Below are positions 54,991-63,752 of a DNA stretch of 64,000 nucleotides, piece by piece. A model generated the notes under the pieces. It worked only from the letters and a program-made list of their open reading frames with translations. It did not search any database and had not been told where the DNA came from. Within the stretch, counting starts at the first letter, position 1; every line of letters begins with the position of its first letter. Made by a program: the position numbers and the translations under genes. Source of the stretch: Pseudanabaena sp. PCC 6802 (GTDB lineage: Bacteria > Cyanobacteriota > Cyanobacteriia > Pseudanabaenales > Pseudanabaenaceae); the NCBI RefSeq assembly GCF_000332175.1, contig NZ_KB235914.1, forward strand, positions 3,096,868 through 3,160,867, written 5' to 3'.

Positions 54991-56265
54991 ATGAAATATT
55001 GCAACAGAGTATTATTCCCATCTGCTGGCTCCTGGAGTGGCAGTGAATTCCTCTTGGGGGTGCTGATTTTATTCGGTTTGGGAGGCTGTGCAGGTAACCA
55101 GCCTGTGGTTAGAAGTCCTCAAGCTATACCGGTAAAACTACAACGATTAGATTCGAATGTGCTGGAGGATGCCACCGAGTTTGTCGGCAATTTGGAAGCT
55201 GTCAAAAAGGTGCAGCTAAGAGCCCAGATCGAGGGGGAAATTACCGAGATTCCCGTGATTTTCGGACAGCGAGTCCAACAGGGAGAACTGTTGTTTCGAC
55301 TGGAGCCCGCTCAAACTGCTCCTCAACTAGCAGGCGTGAACGCCCAAGTTAATGCTGCCGAAATGGCTTTGAAATCAGCCGAAGCAAATTTGGAACAGAC
55401 CATTGCCCAGCGGGGGACTATTGAGTCTGAGTTGGAGTTTAATAAGACTAACTTTCAGCGAGCTAAGACGCTGGTCGATGAAGGGGTTGCGCCTCAAGTT
55501 TCTTTGGATGAGAAAACTAAAAGAGTCGATATTAACATCGCCCAACTCAGGGCTCAGGATAAAGTGATTCGAGCTAGCAGAGCAGCAGTCAATCAGGCTC
55601 AAGCCAATCTGCGTAATGCTAAGACTCAAGTAAATACTGCTCTGGTGCCTTATCAGCTAAAGCAGATTAGGTCTCCTATTAATGGGGTGATTGGGAATTT
55701 CAACGTTCGGGTTGGGGACTATATTACCGCCGGACAAGTCTTAACGACGATCAATCAGAATGATTTCTTCGATCTGGTCATTCCAGTGCCGACGACCTAC
55801 GCCAACCAATTGCGACAGGGGGTGTCCGTATCTCTGATAGACCCCCAATCCAATGAGGTGTTATCGTCGGAAGGCAGTATTGCTTTTATTTCTCCTGTCG
55901 TCAACAATTCTGCCCAATCCATCACCACTCGTGCCCGTTTTCCCAACCCCAATGGCAGGTTGCGAGACAATCAGAACGTCAAGGCAAGAGTGACCTGGAA
56001 CCGTCGATCGGGAGTTTTGATTCCCGTTACAGCAGTTGCACAGATCGGCGGTCAGGCTTTTGTCTTTGTCGCCCAGAAAACCCCTTGCCGAGAAGGAGAA
56101 CCACCCCTCGTCAGCGATCTAATCGTCTGTCAGCGACTCATCAAAGTGGGAGAAATTCAAGGGCAGAACTACCAAGCGATCGAGGGTCTAAAGCCCGGCG
56201 ATACGATCGCCGTGTCGAACATTCTCAGCTTGAGGAATGGTACCCCGATCAGACCGGAATCTTAG
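54991..56265 (+). CDS. RND efflux periplasmic adaptor (AcrA/MexA type), lipoprotein
   Basis: A 424-residue membrane-fusion protein. It has a lipoprotein signal: a hydrophobic segment then LFGLGGCAGNQP with a lipobox cysteine near residue 31. After this come a beta-barrel/lipoyl half (VQLRAQIEGEITEIPVIFGQ, VQQGELLFRLEPAQ), a long coiled-coil hairpin (about 115-225), then the second lipoyl half RSPINGVIGNFNVRVGDYIT and a membrane-proximal domain. It bridges the RND pump downstream to an outer-membrane channel not in this window. The start at 54991 is preferred to a TTG inside the MITE. Confidence 0.93.
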   Translation: MKYCNRVLFPSAGSWSGSEFLLGVLILFGLGGCAGNQPVVRSPQAIPVKLQRLDSNVLEDATEFVGNLEAVKKVQLRAQIEGEITEIPVIFGQRVQQGELLFRLEPAQTAPQLAGVNAQVNAAEMALKSAEANLEQTIAQRGTIESELEFNKTNFQRAKTLVDEGVAPQVSLDEKTKRVDINIAQLRAQDKVIRASRAAVNQAQANLRNAKTQVNTALVPYQLKQIRSPINGVIGNFNVRVGDYITAGQVLTTINQNDFFDLVIPVPTTYANQLRQGVSVSLIDPQSNEVLSSEGSIAFISPVVNNSAQSITTRARFPNPNGRLRDNQNVKARVTWNRRSGVLIPVTAVAQIGGQAFVFVAQKTPCREGEPPLVSDLIVCQRLIKVGEIQGQNYQAIEGLKPGDTIAVSNILSLRNGTPIRPES

Positions 56266-56281
56266 GAGCGCACCGACATAG

Positions 56282-59200
56282 ATGTTACTATCGTTCTCCA
56301 GCAATTTTATTAAGCGTCCCATATTGACAACGGTTTGCACCCTGTTGATCGTGTTGGTGGGTGCCATTTGTATCCCTCTATTGCCAATCAGCTATCTGCC
56401 GCCCCTGACGCCGGTGACGATCCAGGTGGCTGCTAGCCTGACTGGAGGGGATGCGATTACAGTAGAAAATACCGTTACCACGCCTCTAGAGCGACAGATC
56501 AACGGGGCCAGCAACATGCAGTACATGACTTCCAATAGCACGGCTACGGGACTGTCGCTCATTACTGCCTATTTCAGACCCGACCAGAATCAAAATCTGG
56601 CCCAAGTGGACGTGCAAAACCGGGTGGGAATTGCCTCTCCTCTGCTGCCAGTTCAGGTGCAACAACTGGGTGTGAGAGTGGAGAAAACCTCTCCTGCTAT
56701 CCTTTTGGGCATTGGCATCTATTCCCCCGATGACTCCCTCGATCCCAAATTTATTAGTAACTACGTCGATCTCCAAATCAAGGATCAAATTACCCGGATT
56801 CCCGGCATCTCTCAAGTCTTAAGCGGTGGCGAACTCCTCTATGCCATGCGGATCTGGCTCGACCCCAAAGCGTTGGCGGCGCGGGGCTTAACCTCTCAAG
56901 ATGTCACCCGCAGAATACAAGAGCAAAACCCGCTCATTGGTTTGGGGGGGATCGGACAATCTCCTACCGCTGAGGATCAAACCTTCGTGTTCACTATTCC
57001 CTCGGCAACCCAGCTAAAGGATGTCAGGGACTTTGAAAACATCGTACTAAGAGTTCAGCCCAACGGTGACCTGGTGAAGCTGAAAGATGTCGGACGGGCA
57101 GAACTGGGAGCGCAGAACTACAACACTGCCTCCTTTACGAACGGTCACCAGGGAATGACCATGCTGATTTTTCAAGAGTCAGATGCCAATGCCCTGGTTG
57201 TGGCGGAAGCAGTCAAACAGAAACTAGCCGAGTTGAAGCAAAATTTTCCACCAGGGTTAGCGGCTGTGCCAGTTTTCGACACTACCCTATTTGTGAATCA
57301 GGCCACTACTGAAGTGATATGGACGTTAGTGAAAGCGGTGGCTCTGGTGGTGATCGTGATCTACATCTTTCTCCAGGATTGGCGCGCCCTGGTGGTTCCC
57401 ATTATTTCCATGCCCGTAGCACTGGTGGGATCTCTGGCGATCGCCTATGTCTCCGGCTTTTCACTCAATACCCTTACCCTATTGGGTCTGATCCTGGGGA
57501 CAGGAATGTTGGTGGACGATGGTATTGTGGTGGTCGAAGCCATTGTCGAAAAGCTGGACAGTAGCCCGGGCATTTCGCCCCGACAGGCAGCCTTTGATGT
57601 CATGCAAGTGCTGACACGAGCGATCGTTGGCACCACCATGGTATTGATGGCGGTATTTGTGCCCGTAGCTTTTTTCCCCGGTACGACCGGGATTATTTAC
57701 AAGCAGTTTGCCCTGATCATTGCCTTTGCGCTGTTGGTCTCTGCCTTTAACGGGCTGACTTTCAACCCCAGTATTGGTGGCCTTGTGATGCTCCCCCACA
57801 CCCACGGAGAAAAGACTGGGTTTATGGGCGGTTTCTTTAATGCTTTTAACCGCAGCTTCGATCGGTTCAGAGAACGCTACCTTGCGGTAGTAACATTCCT
57901 AATTCGCATCCGTTACCTCGTGTTGGTCGGTTTTGGACTTCTGATTGCCACAACCATATTTTTATTTCAGGCTCTACCCACTGGATTTGTCCCCCAAGAA
58001 GACCAGGGGGTATTTCTGGGGATTATTAACGCTCCTCCTGGTGCTTCTCTCAGCTATACCAATAAGGTGGCAAACCAGATTTGGCAAAAATTGAAAACCT
58101 ACGACGAAATTGAATACGTCACCGTCGTGTCCGGTTTCAGTAACAGGGGAAGTATTCCCAACGCTGGCTCTTTATATGTTTCGCTTAAACCCTGGAGTCA
58201 GCGCACAAGGCCAGAACAGCAAATTGACGGTCTATTGGAGCGCGTCAATCGAGATTTGGCATCGATTACGGATGCACGGGTTACAGCATTAAATATACCT
58301 GCCATCCTTGGGCTAGGCAGATTTGGCGGCAGTGAGATGCAATTTCTGGATAGCACTGGCGGCACTTTGACCTTCGATCAATTTGTCGCCAATGCCAACT
58401 CAATCGTCGATCGGGCCAGAACCAATCCAGTCATTGGGGCAAGAAATATTTTTTCGCCCACGCCTCCCAGTGCGCCTCAGTTAGAGATTAAGATCGACCG
58501 CGATCGCCTGCAATCCCTCAATGTCAATTTCAACGATGCGATGGCTACCTTAGGAACCTATCTGGGGTCTAGTTTTGTGAACCAGTTTTCCTTTGGCCCG
58601 CGTTATTACCAGGTCTATGTCCAGTCGGATGCAAAGTTTCGCAGCTCTCCTTCAGATATCAAGCAAATTTATGTCCGTTCCCAGGATAACCAGATGGTAG
58701 CTTTGAGCGAATTCGTCACGATCGAGAAAACTACGGGACCTCAGGTAATTAACCACTTCAATATTTTTCGTTCGGTTGATATTGTTGGCAACCCCGCACC
58801 CGGCTATAGTAGCGGACAGGCGATGGAGGGCATGGTGCAAGCTTTTAAGGAAAAGGCACTCCCCGGCACAAGCTACGAATGGTACGGCTCGGCCAGAGAA
58901 CAAATTGCATCTGGTAGACTGGCACCAATTATCTTTGGTCTGGGGCTGTTGGTTGTGTTCCTGGTGTTGTCGGCGCTGTACGAAAGCTTTATTGACCCGT
59001 TCATCATCCTGATCGTCGTACCCTTAGCCATGCTGGGGGCTTTGGCATTCACTATGGCGCGGGGTTTGGAGAATAATGTCTTTTGCCAAATTGCTCTGCT
59101 AATGCTGATTGGTCTCTCCAGTAAAAATGCAATTTTGGTTGTAGAGCTAGCCAACCAGGCCGTTCTGAAGGGAGCGAGCTACACGCAAGGCATTCTTAGT

Positions 59201-59488
59201 GCTTTTGGACAGCGGTTTCGACCGATTTTAATGACCGCAGCCTCAGACTTAGCGGGATTCTCTGTGCTGCTGATCGCCTCAGGGGCGGGGGCAAATTCCC
59301 GTTGGTCGGTCGGCTATGCCGTTTTTGGTGGCGTACTGACTGCTACCATCATGAATCTGTTGATGTTGCCAGTGCTGTACGTGGTGATTAAGACCTTGGC
59401 GGGGAAAGTCAAAGGTAAGCCCCCTCAGCCACCTTCTGCCCTACCTCCTGAAAATCCTAACACGGATGTCATGCAGCCATCTGGTTAA
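56282..59488 (+). CDS. RND multidrug efflux permease (AcrB/MexB type)
   Basis: A 1068-residue HAE1-family RND pump. It starts FIKRPILTTVCTLLIVLVGA, has a large periplasmic loop, then the TM4 segment GTGMLVDDGIVVVEAIVEKL with the paired aspartates of the proton relay, and in the second half FCQIALLMLIGLSSKNAILV with the conserved lysine. Length and twelve-helix layout are complete. It lies 16 bases after the adaptor gene, in one operon. Substrates would be lipophilic or amphiphilic compounds, unspecified. Confidence 0.96.
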   Translation: MLLSFSSNFIKRPILTTVCTLLIVLVGAICIPLLPISYLPPLTPVTIQVAASLTGGDAITVENTVTTPLERQINGASNMQYMTSNSTATGLSLITAYFRPDQNQNLAQVDVQNRVGIASPLLPVQVQQLGVRVEKTSPAILLGIGIYSPDDSLDPKFISNYVDLQIKDQITRIPGISQVLSGGELLYAMRIWLDPKALAARGLTSQDVTRRIQEQNPLIGLGGIGQSPTAEDQTFVFTIPSATQLKDVRDFENIVLRVQPNGDLVKLKDVGRAELGAQNYNTASFTNGHQGMTMLIFQESDANALVVAEAVKQKLAELKQNFPPGLAAVPVFDTTLFVNQATTEVIWTLVKAVALVVIVIYIFLQDWRALVVPIISMPVALVGSLAIAYVSGFSLNTLTLLGLILGTGMLVDDGIVVVEAIVEKLDSSPGISPRQAAFDVMQVLTRAIVGTTMVLMAVFVPVAFFPGTTGIIYKQFALIIAFALLVSAFNGLTFNPSIGGLVMLPHTHGEKTGFMGGFFNAFNRSFDRFRERYLAVVTFLIRIRYLVLVGFGLLIATTIFLFQALPTGFVPQEDQGVFLGIINAPPGASLSYTNKVANQIWQKLKTYDEIEYVTVVSGFSNRGSIPNAGSLYVSLKPWSQRTRPEQQIDGLLERVNRDLASITDARVTALNIPAILGLGRFGGSEMQFLDSTGGTLTFDQFVANANSIVDRARTNPVIGARNIFSPTPPSAPQLEIKIDRDRLQSLNVNFNDAMATLGTYLGSSFVNQFSFGPRYYQVYVQSDAKFRSSPSDIKQIYVRSQDNQMVALSEFVTIEKTTGPQVINHFNIFRSVDIVGNPAPGYSSGQAMEGMVQAFKEKALPGTSYEWYGSAREQIASGRLAPIIFGLGLLVVFLVLSALYESFIDPFIILIVVPLAMLGALAFTMARGLENNVFCQIALLMLIGLSSKNAILVVELANQAVLKGASYTQGILSAFGQRFRPILMTAASDLAGFSVLLIASGAGANSRWSVGYAVFGGVLTATIMNLLMLPVLYVVIKTLAGKVKGKPPQPPSALPPENPNTDVMQPSG

Positions 59489-59752
59489 GGTGAGAAGCTA
59501 TCAGATTTCAGAACATTGAAGTAAAAAGGTATTTATCTCAATGAATCTCCTTTATATAACTCTTTTATACGCGATGTTCAACTAAAAGGCTGAAAGCCTT
59601 GATCCCTCGTACTGAACTAATGAGGAGTTTGAATTTCCGGTATCTCAAACAACCTCATGGCAATAGCTCAAAAATAGTTAGACATCGATTGATTCTAATA
59701 GATTTGAAACCTGTATCAATTTAGGTGATATCATCATGTAAGCAGAAAATTC
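59489..59752. other. Gap between the RND pump and the decayed tRNA
   Basis: No gene. It contains the small hairpin AAGGCTGAAAGCCTT (59586-59600) and the motif ACGCGATGTTCAACTAAA (59569-59586), which is nearly repeated after the arginine deiminase gene at 62740. Confidence 0.5.
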
Positions 59753-59826
59753 AGGGCTATAGCGCAGTTGGTAGCGCATCTCAGTGGCATTGAGAGGGGT
59801 AGCAGTTCGAATCCACTTTAGCTCCA
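59753..59826 (+). tRNA. Degenerate tRNA-Ala (GGC), probably a tRNA pseudogene
   Basis: A 74-nt tRNA-like sequence. D arm and anticodon arm are perfect (TCTCAGTGGCATTGAGA, anticodon GGC). The acceptor has an A-C mismatch at the first pair (AGGGCTA with TAGCTCC), the T stem has two mismatches (AGCAG with CCACT), and an extra T sits between T stem and acceptor. A sound cyanobacterial tRNA-Ala(GGC) would have AGCGG/CCGCT. It is likely a duplicated, decaying copy rather than the only gene. It directly precedes the arginine-deiminase cassette, as integration-site remnants often do. Confidence 0.75.
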
Positions 59827-59894
59827 TAAATTATGGAGGAAGCAGAGTCGCCAAAGCTGTCCAGACTATTGCTAGTAGTAAACGGGAGCATCCT

Positions 59895-61370
59895 ATGGCA
59901 TCAAACAAGGATTATAGTCCATATTCAGATCGGGATTTCAGCCCGATGACAGAAAAGCAAACCCTGCCCCTGAACGCCCTGATTGCCCTCGTCGTGGGGT
60001 CGATGGTGGGCGCTGGGATCTTTACGCTACCTGCTGGATTTGGTCGTGCGACGGGAGTGATCGGCGGGTTAATCGCCTGGGTGATTGCAGGCATTGGCAT
60101 GTTGATGCTGGCGTTCGTCTTCCAAACCTTGGCGCAACGCAAACCCGATCTGGATTCGGGTATTTTCGCCTATGCCAAAGCTGGATTTGGGAATTATATT
60201 GGCTTCCTGGCAGCGCTGGCTTTTTGGTCGAGTACCTGCGTCGGTAACGTCTCCTACTTTGTCCTGATCAAATCAACCTTGGGAACTTTCTTTCCGGTCT
60301 TTGGCGACGGCAACACCGTTCCGGCGATCGCGACTGCTTCCATCATTCTGTGGATTTTTCACTTTATGATTCTGCGCGGAGTGAAGCAGGCCGCTGGATT
60401 GAACACCATTGTCACGATCGCCAAGATTGTGCCGATCCTGATCTTTATTGCCGTCCTCCTATTTGCTTTTAAGCTGGATGTCTTTTCTGCCAATCTTTTG
60501 GGTGGGCAGGGCTATGAGGCGGAGTCGCTGTTTGCTCAGGTGCGTAACACCATGCTCATTACGGTGTTCGTGTTTATCGGTATTGAAGGAGCCAGCGTTT
60601 ACTCTCGGTATGCCGAAAAGCGAACTGATGTTGGGAAAGCCACGATTTTGGGATTCCTGGCAGTCCTCTGCTTGCTGATCCTGGTGACAATGTTGCCCTT
60701 TGGTCTGATGCCTCGCACCGAACTAGCAGCCTTAAGGAATCCATCCATGGCAGGCGCATTTGAGGTGGTTGTGGGGCGCTGGGGCAATGTATTCATCAGT
60801 GTGGGTCTGCTGATTTCAGTCTTTGGGGCATTCCTGGCATGGACTTTATTTGCCGCCGAAGTCCCATTTATGGCAGCCAAAAACCAGATCATGCCGCACT
60901 TTCTCACTCGAGAAAATGCTCAGAAGGTGCCATCCATATCGCTTTGGATGACCAATATTGTGGTTCAGTCATTTTTGATTGTGACCCTGTTCTCCCAAAA
61001 TGCGTTCACACTGGCTTTAGAGCTAGCCAGTTCTCTGTCGCTGATTCCCTACCTGTTGGTGGCTGGTTACGGGCTGAAATTGGCTTTAACTCGAGAAACC
61101 TACGAGCGGGATGCTCCCAACCGAACTAAGGAACTGGTAATTGCCGCGATCGCCACCCTTTATGCGATTTTGATGCTCGTAGCGGGTGGTTTAGGAAAAC
61201 TGCAGTTGTCAGCGCTCATCCTCGCCCCGGGAACCATTCTATTCTTCCTGGCTCGACGGGAGCAAAACCGCAAAGTATTTACCTTCGGTGAGTGGTTTAT
61301 TTTTTCTGTGATTGTGATCGCTGCCCTGTCAGCCCTTTACGGGTTTGCAACGGGTCGGATCGTCATCTAA
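59895..61370 (+). CDS. Arginine/ornithine antiporter (APC family, ArcD-like)
   Basis: A 491-residue basic amino acid antiporter of the APC superfamily. LPLNALIALVVGSMVGAGIF then TLPAGFGRATG is the helix-1 substrate-binding motif of the arginine/ornithine and related antiporters. About twelve to fourteen helices. SRYAEKRTDVGKATILGF in the middle is a family landmark. The ATG at 59895 follows GGGAG; an open frame from 59784 overlaps the tRNA-like sequence and is not used. It lies 86 bases upstream of arginine deiminase, so it likely exchanges arginine for ornithine. Confidence 0.85.
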   Translation: MASNKDYSPYSDRDFSPMTEKQTLPLNALIALVVGSMVGAGIFTLPAGFGRATGVIGGLIAWVIAGIGMLMLAFVFQTLAQRKPDLDSGIFAYAKAGFGNYIGFLAALAFWSSTCVGNVSYFVLIKSTLGTFFPVFGDGNTVPAIATASIILWIFHFMILRGVKQAAGLNTIVTIAKIVPILIFIAVLLFAFKLDVFSANLLGGQGYEAESLFAQVRNTMLITVFVFIGIEGASVYSRYAEKRTDVGKATILGFLAVLCLLILVTMLPFGLMPRTELAALRNPSMAGAFEVVVGRWGNVFISVGLLISVFGAFLAWTLFAAEVPFMAAKNQIMPHFLTRENAQKVPSISLWMTNIVVQSFLIVTLFSQNAFTLALELASSLSLIPYLLVAGYGLKLALTRETYERDAPNRTKELVIAAIATLYAILMLVAGGLGKLQLSALILAPGTILFFLARREQNRKVFTFGEWFIFSVIVIAALSALYGFATGRIVI

Positions 61371-61456
61371 TCGATCGTGTTACGCAGATATTTTCAACGA
61401 ATGAGAGGCTCACTTTAACCGCCTTGCTCAACTGTAAATAAACGAACGGAGTTTTT

Positions 61457-62737
61457 ATGACTGTTGCAACCAACACGACTACGTCCAATCAAGGTTCCAC
61501 TGCTTATGGCGTACATTCAGAAGTGGGTACGCTGCGGAAAGTGATGGTGTGTGCCCCCGGTTTGGCTCACACTCGACTGACTCCCACCAATTGCGACGAT
61601 TTGCTGTTTGATGATGTGATGTGGGTGGATAACGCTAAGCGCGACCACTACGATTTCGTCTTGAAAATGCGCGATCGCGGCGTGGAAGTCGTGGAAATGC
61701 ACAATCTCTTGGCGGAAACTCTGGATAAGCCAGAAGCCAAAAAATGGTTGTTAGACCAGCAAATCACCCCCAATGAAGTTGGAGTGGGACTGATGGAGGA
61801 TGTCCGATCCTTTCTGGAAAGTCTACCTTCTCGGCAGCTCGCAGAGTTCATGATCGGCGGACTTTCCGTTGTCGATATGCCTGAAGACTTCGGCAGTCAA
61901 ATGCTGAAGCTGTCCCGCGAGGAGTTTGGCATGGCGGGATATCTGCTGCCCCCCTTGCCCAACACTTTATACACCCGCGACACCACCTGCTGGATTTATG
62001 GCGGTGTGACACTAAACCCGCTCTATTGGCCCGCTCGCCACGAAGAAACGCTGCTGACCACCGCCATTTACAAGTTCCATCCCAGCTTTGGAGCGGATAA
62101 GGTGAATGTGTGGTGGGGCGATCCAACTCAAAACTTCGGGTCTGCCACCATCGAAGGCGGCGATGTGATGCCCATCGGCAATGGCAATTTGCTGATTGGT
62201 ATGAGCGAGCGCACCTCCCGCCAGGGAATTACCCAACTGGCGGCAGCCCTATTTGCCAAAGGTGCAGTGGAACGCGTGATTGTGGCCGGAATGCCCAAGC
62301 TGCGATCGGCGATGCACCTGGATACGGTGTTTACGTTTTGCGATCGCGATGTCGTCACTCTCTTTCCCCAAATCATGGATCGAGTGGTAACCTTCTCGCT
62401 CCGACCCAGCGACAAAGCTCCTGGCTACGAGTTGACCAAAGAAACGGAACCATTTGTGGATGTGGTTGCGGCGGCATTGAATTTCAAAAAACTGCGCGTG
62501 GTAGAAACCGCTGGTAATCCTTATGCCATGGAGCGGCAACAGTGGGATAGCGGTAATAACATGGTGGCGATCGCCCCTGGAGTCGTCTTTGCCTACGATC
62601 GCAACACTCTCACCAATACCGCTCTCCGCAAAGAGGGCGTCGAAGTGATCACGATCGTCGGAGCAGAACTGGGTCGTGGACGCGGTGGTGGACATTGCAT
62701 GACCTGTCCGATCGTTCGAGATGCTGTTGATTTCTAA
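61457..62737 (+). CDS. arcA: Arginine deiminase
   Basis: A 426-residue enzyme hydrolysing arginine to citrulline and ammonia. Landmarks: [20 protein letters not shown] at the start, [43 protein letters not shown] with the catalytic His, and [17 protein letters not shown] with the nucleophile Cys. Most cyanobacteria degrade arginine with AgrE or agmatine routes, so a true ArcA-type deiminase is unusual. Carbamate kinase is not adjacent. Start at 61457 with AACGGAGT upstream. Confidence 0.95.
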   Translation: MTVATNTTTSNQGSTAYGVHSEVGTLRKVMVCAPGLAHTRLTPTNCDDLLFDDVMWVDNAKRDHYDFVLKMRDRGVEVVEMHNLLAETLDKPEAKKWLLDQQITPNEVGVGLMEDVRSFLESLPSRQLAEFMIGGLSVVDMPEDFGSQMLKLSREEFGMAGYLLPPLPNTLYTRDTTCWIYGGVTLNPLYWPARHEETLLTTAIYKFHPSFGADKVNVWWGDPTQNFGSATIEGGDVMPIGNGNLLIGMSERTSRQGITQLAAALFAKGAVERVIVAGMPKLRSAMHLDTVFTFCDRDVVTLFPQIMDRVVTFSLRPSDKAPGYELTKETEPFVDVVAAALNFKKLRVVETAGNPYAMERQQWDSGNNMVAIAPGVVFAYDRNTLTNTALRKEGVEVITIVGAELGRGRGGGHCMTCPIVRDAVDF

Positions 62738-62801
62738 ACACGCGATGTGCAACTAAAGAAACTGAAAAAAACTCACAGCCGAGAATGTTAGAAAATAGGA
62801 C

Positions 62802-63593
62802 GGTAGTGATGCAAAGTAATGTTTAGGCGCGAAGCAAGGCATTGTAATGATTTATGAAATACCAAATAGCTCCTACATGATTCTCTAACTTCTTAGAAAA
62901 AGATAATGACTGGCGCACCAGTCTGCCAATTCTTTGCCGCAAAGTATTGTTAAGTCTTTCGATATAGCTGGTCTTACCAGTTTCTTTGCCAACCGCCTGA
63001 TGGCGCTTCCTCAGCAAAATCAGAGCGTAAGCTTCCCAAAAATCGGTATAACATAACGCACATTGACGATAGACTGCAGGTATTGATTGCCATAGCTTCT
63101 TGGCGGAGCGACGAGAGCGATCGCCGATATAGGCCCCCACAATTTCGCGGGTATTAGCATCAAGAGCCAACCAAACCCATTTTTTGTGCTGTTTACTACC
63201 TACAAACGACCACATCTCATCTAACTGAATCGTCAGCTTTCCCACCGCTTTGGGCTTAACCTCAACTTGCTGGGGGACATCTTTGTATTTGCGATTGACA
63301 TAGAGTTGTAACTACCGCGCCGATACGCCTGTGATTCTGACGATTGCCGCGAGTGCTAGACGTTCGAGCAACAGTTTATCAATGAGAGCGCGGATGGCTG
63401 CATCAATGGGTTGTTTTGTGGGATTTTCCACAAACTGCCGACCGCATTCTTGGCACTTGAATCTTGGTTTGCCATAGTGTGTTTTTCCGTATTTGATGAT
63501 TTGTGGCGATCCGCATTTGGGGCAGTTCATTTATATGCTTAAAATGATTGACTGTTATAGATTACAGGAGAAACATTACTTTGCATCACTACC
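62802..63593 (-). mobile_element. IS1-family insertion sequence, 792 bp, with perfect 23-bp terminal repeats
   Basis: GGTAGTGATGCAAAGTAATG followed by TTT at 62802-62824 is repeated exactly inverted at 63571-63593. The flanks AATAGGAC and ACCCCTGC do not match, so no target duplication is seen. Right of the element is the right half of a 98-bp TATAGCC element; its left half is not on the other side. This implies deletion or recombination after insertion. Confidence 0.92.
62823..63530 (-). pseudogene. IS1-family transposase interrupted by an amber codon
   Basis: The N-terminal part has an InsA-type zinc ribbon (MNCPKCGSPQIIKYGKTHYG, then KCQECGRQF) and helix-turn-helix up to IVRITGVSAR. TAG at 63312-63314 then interrupts the frame; the codons after it continue in the same frame (LQLYVNRKYKDVPQQVEVKP) into the InsB DDE domain with LDEMWSFVGSKQHKKWVW, DFWEAY and ERLNNTLRQRIGRLVR. 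TGG to TAG would explain it: W is expected there. The two parts can be read through only by suppression, so the element is probably inactive. Confidence 0.9.
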
Positions 63594-63654
63594 ACCCCTG
63601 CGTGGGGGCGCAGCCCCCACACTCCCTGTCCTAAGAGATCTGTCTATGGCTATA
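63594..63654. repeat. Right part of a 98-bp TATAGCC element, truncated by the IS1 element
   Basis: ACCCCTGCGTGGGGGCGCAG to GAGATCTGTCTATGGCTATA matches the right two thirds of the element at 34546-34643. Its left third is missing where the insertion sequence begins. Confidence 0.85.
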
Positions 63655-63662
63655 AAAGCAAA

Positions 63663-63686
63663 GGTCTTCGGAAATACCCGAAGACC
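63663..63686 (-). terminator. Intrinsic terminator of the last (partial) gene
   Basis: GGTCTTCGG and CCGAAGACC form a perfect 9-bp stem with a six-base loop. On the minus strand it is followed by TTTGCTTTT. It lies 67 bases after the stop codon of the minus-strand gene at the right edge. Confidence 0.75.
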
Positions 63687-63752
63687 GCTATTCTAGTAAA
63701 GGTAAATTCTCTAAGAAGTCATATCAAGAACTTCAACTATTGAATTTAATCT

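Noticed and set aside
59784-59894. N-terminal extension of the ArcD-like antiporter
   Set aside because: It would translate across the tRNA-like sequence; the ATG at 59895 has a proper ribosome-binding site and the conserved N-terminus.
62786-62801. Left half of the 98-bp MITE on the left flank of the IS1 element
   Set aside because: Only ATAGGAC resembles the element's TTAGGAC; too short to claim homology.
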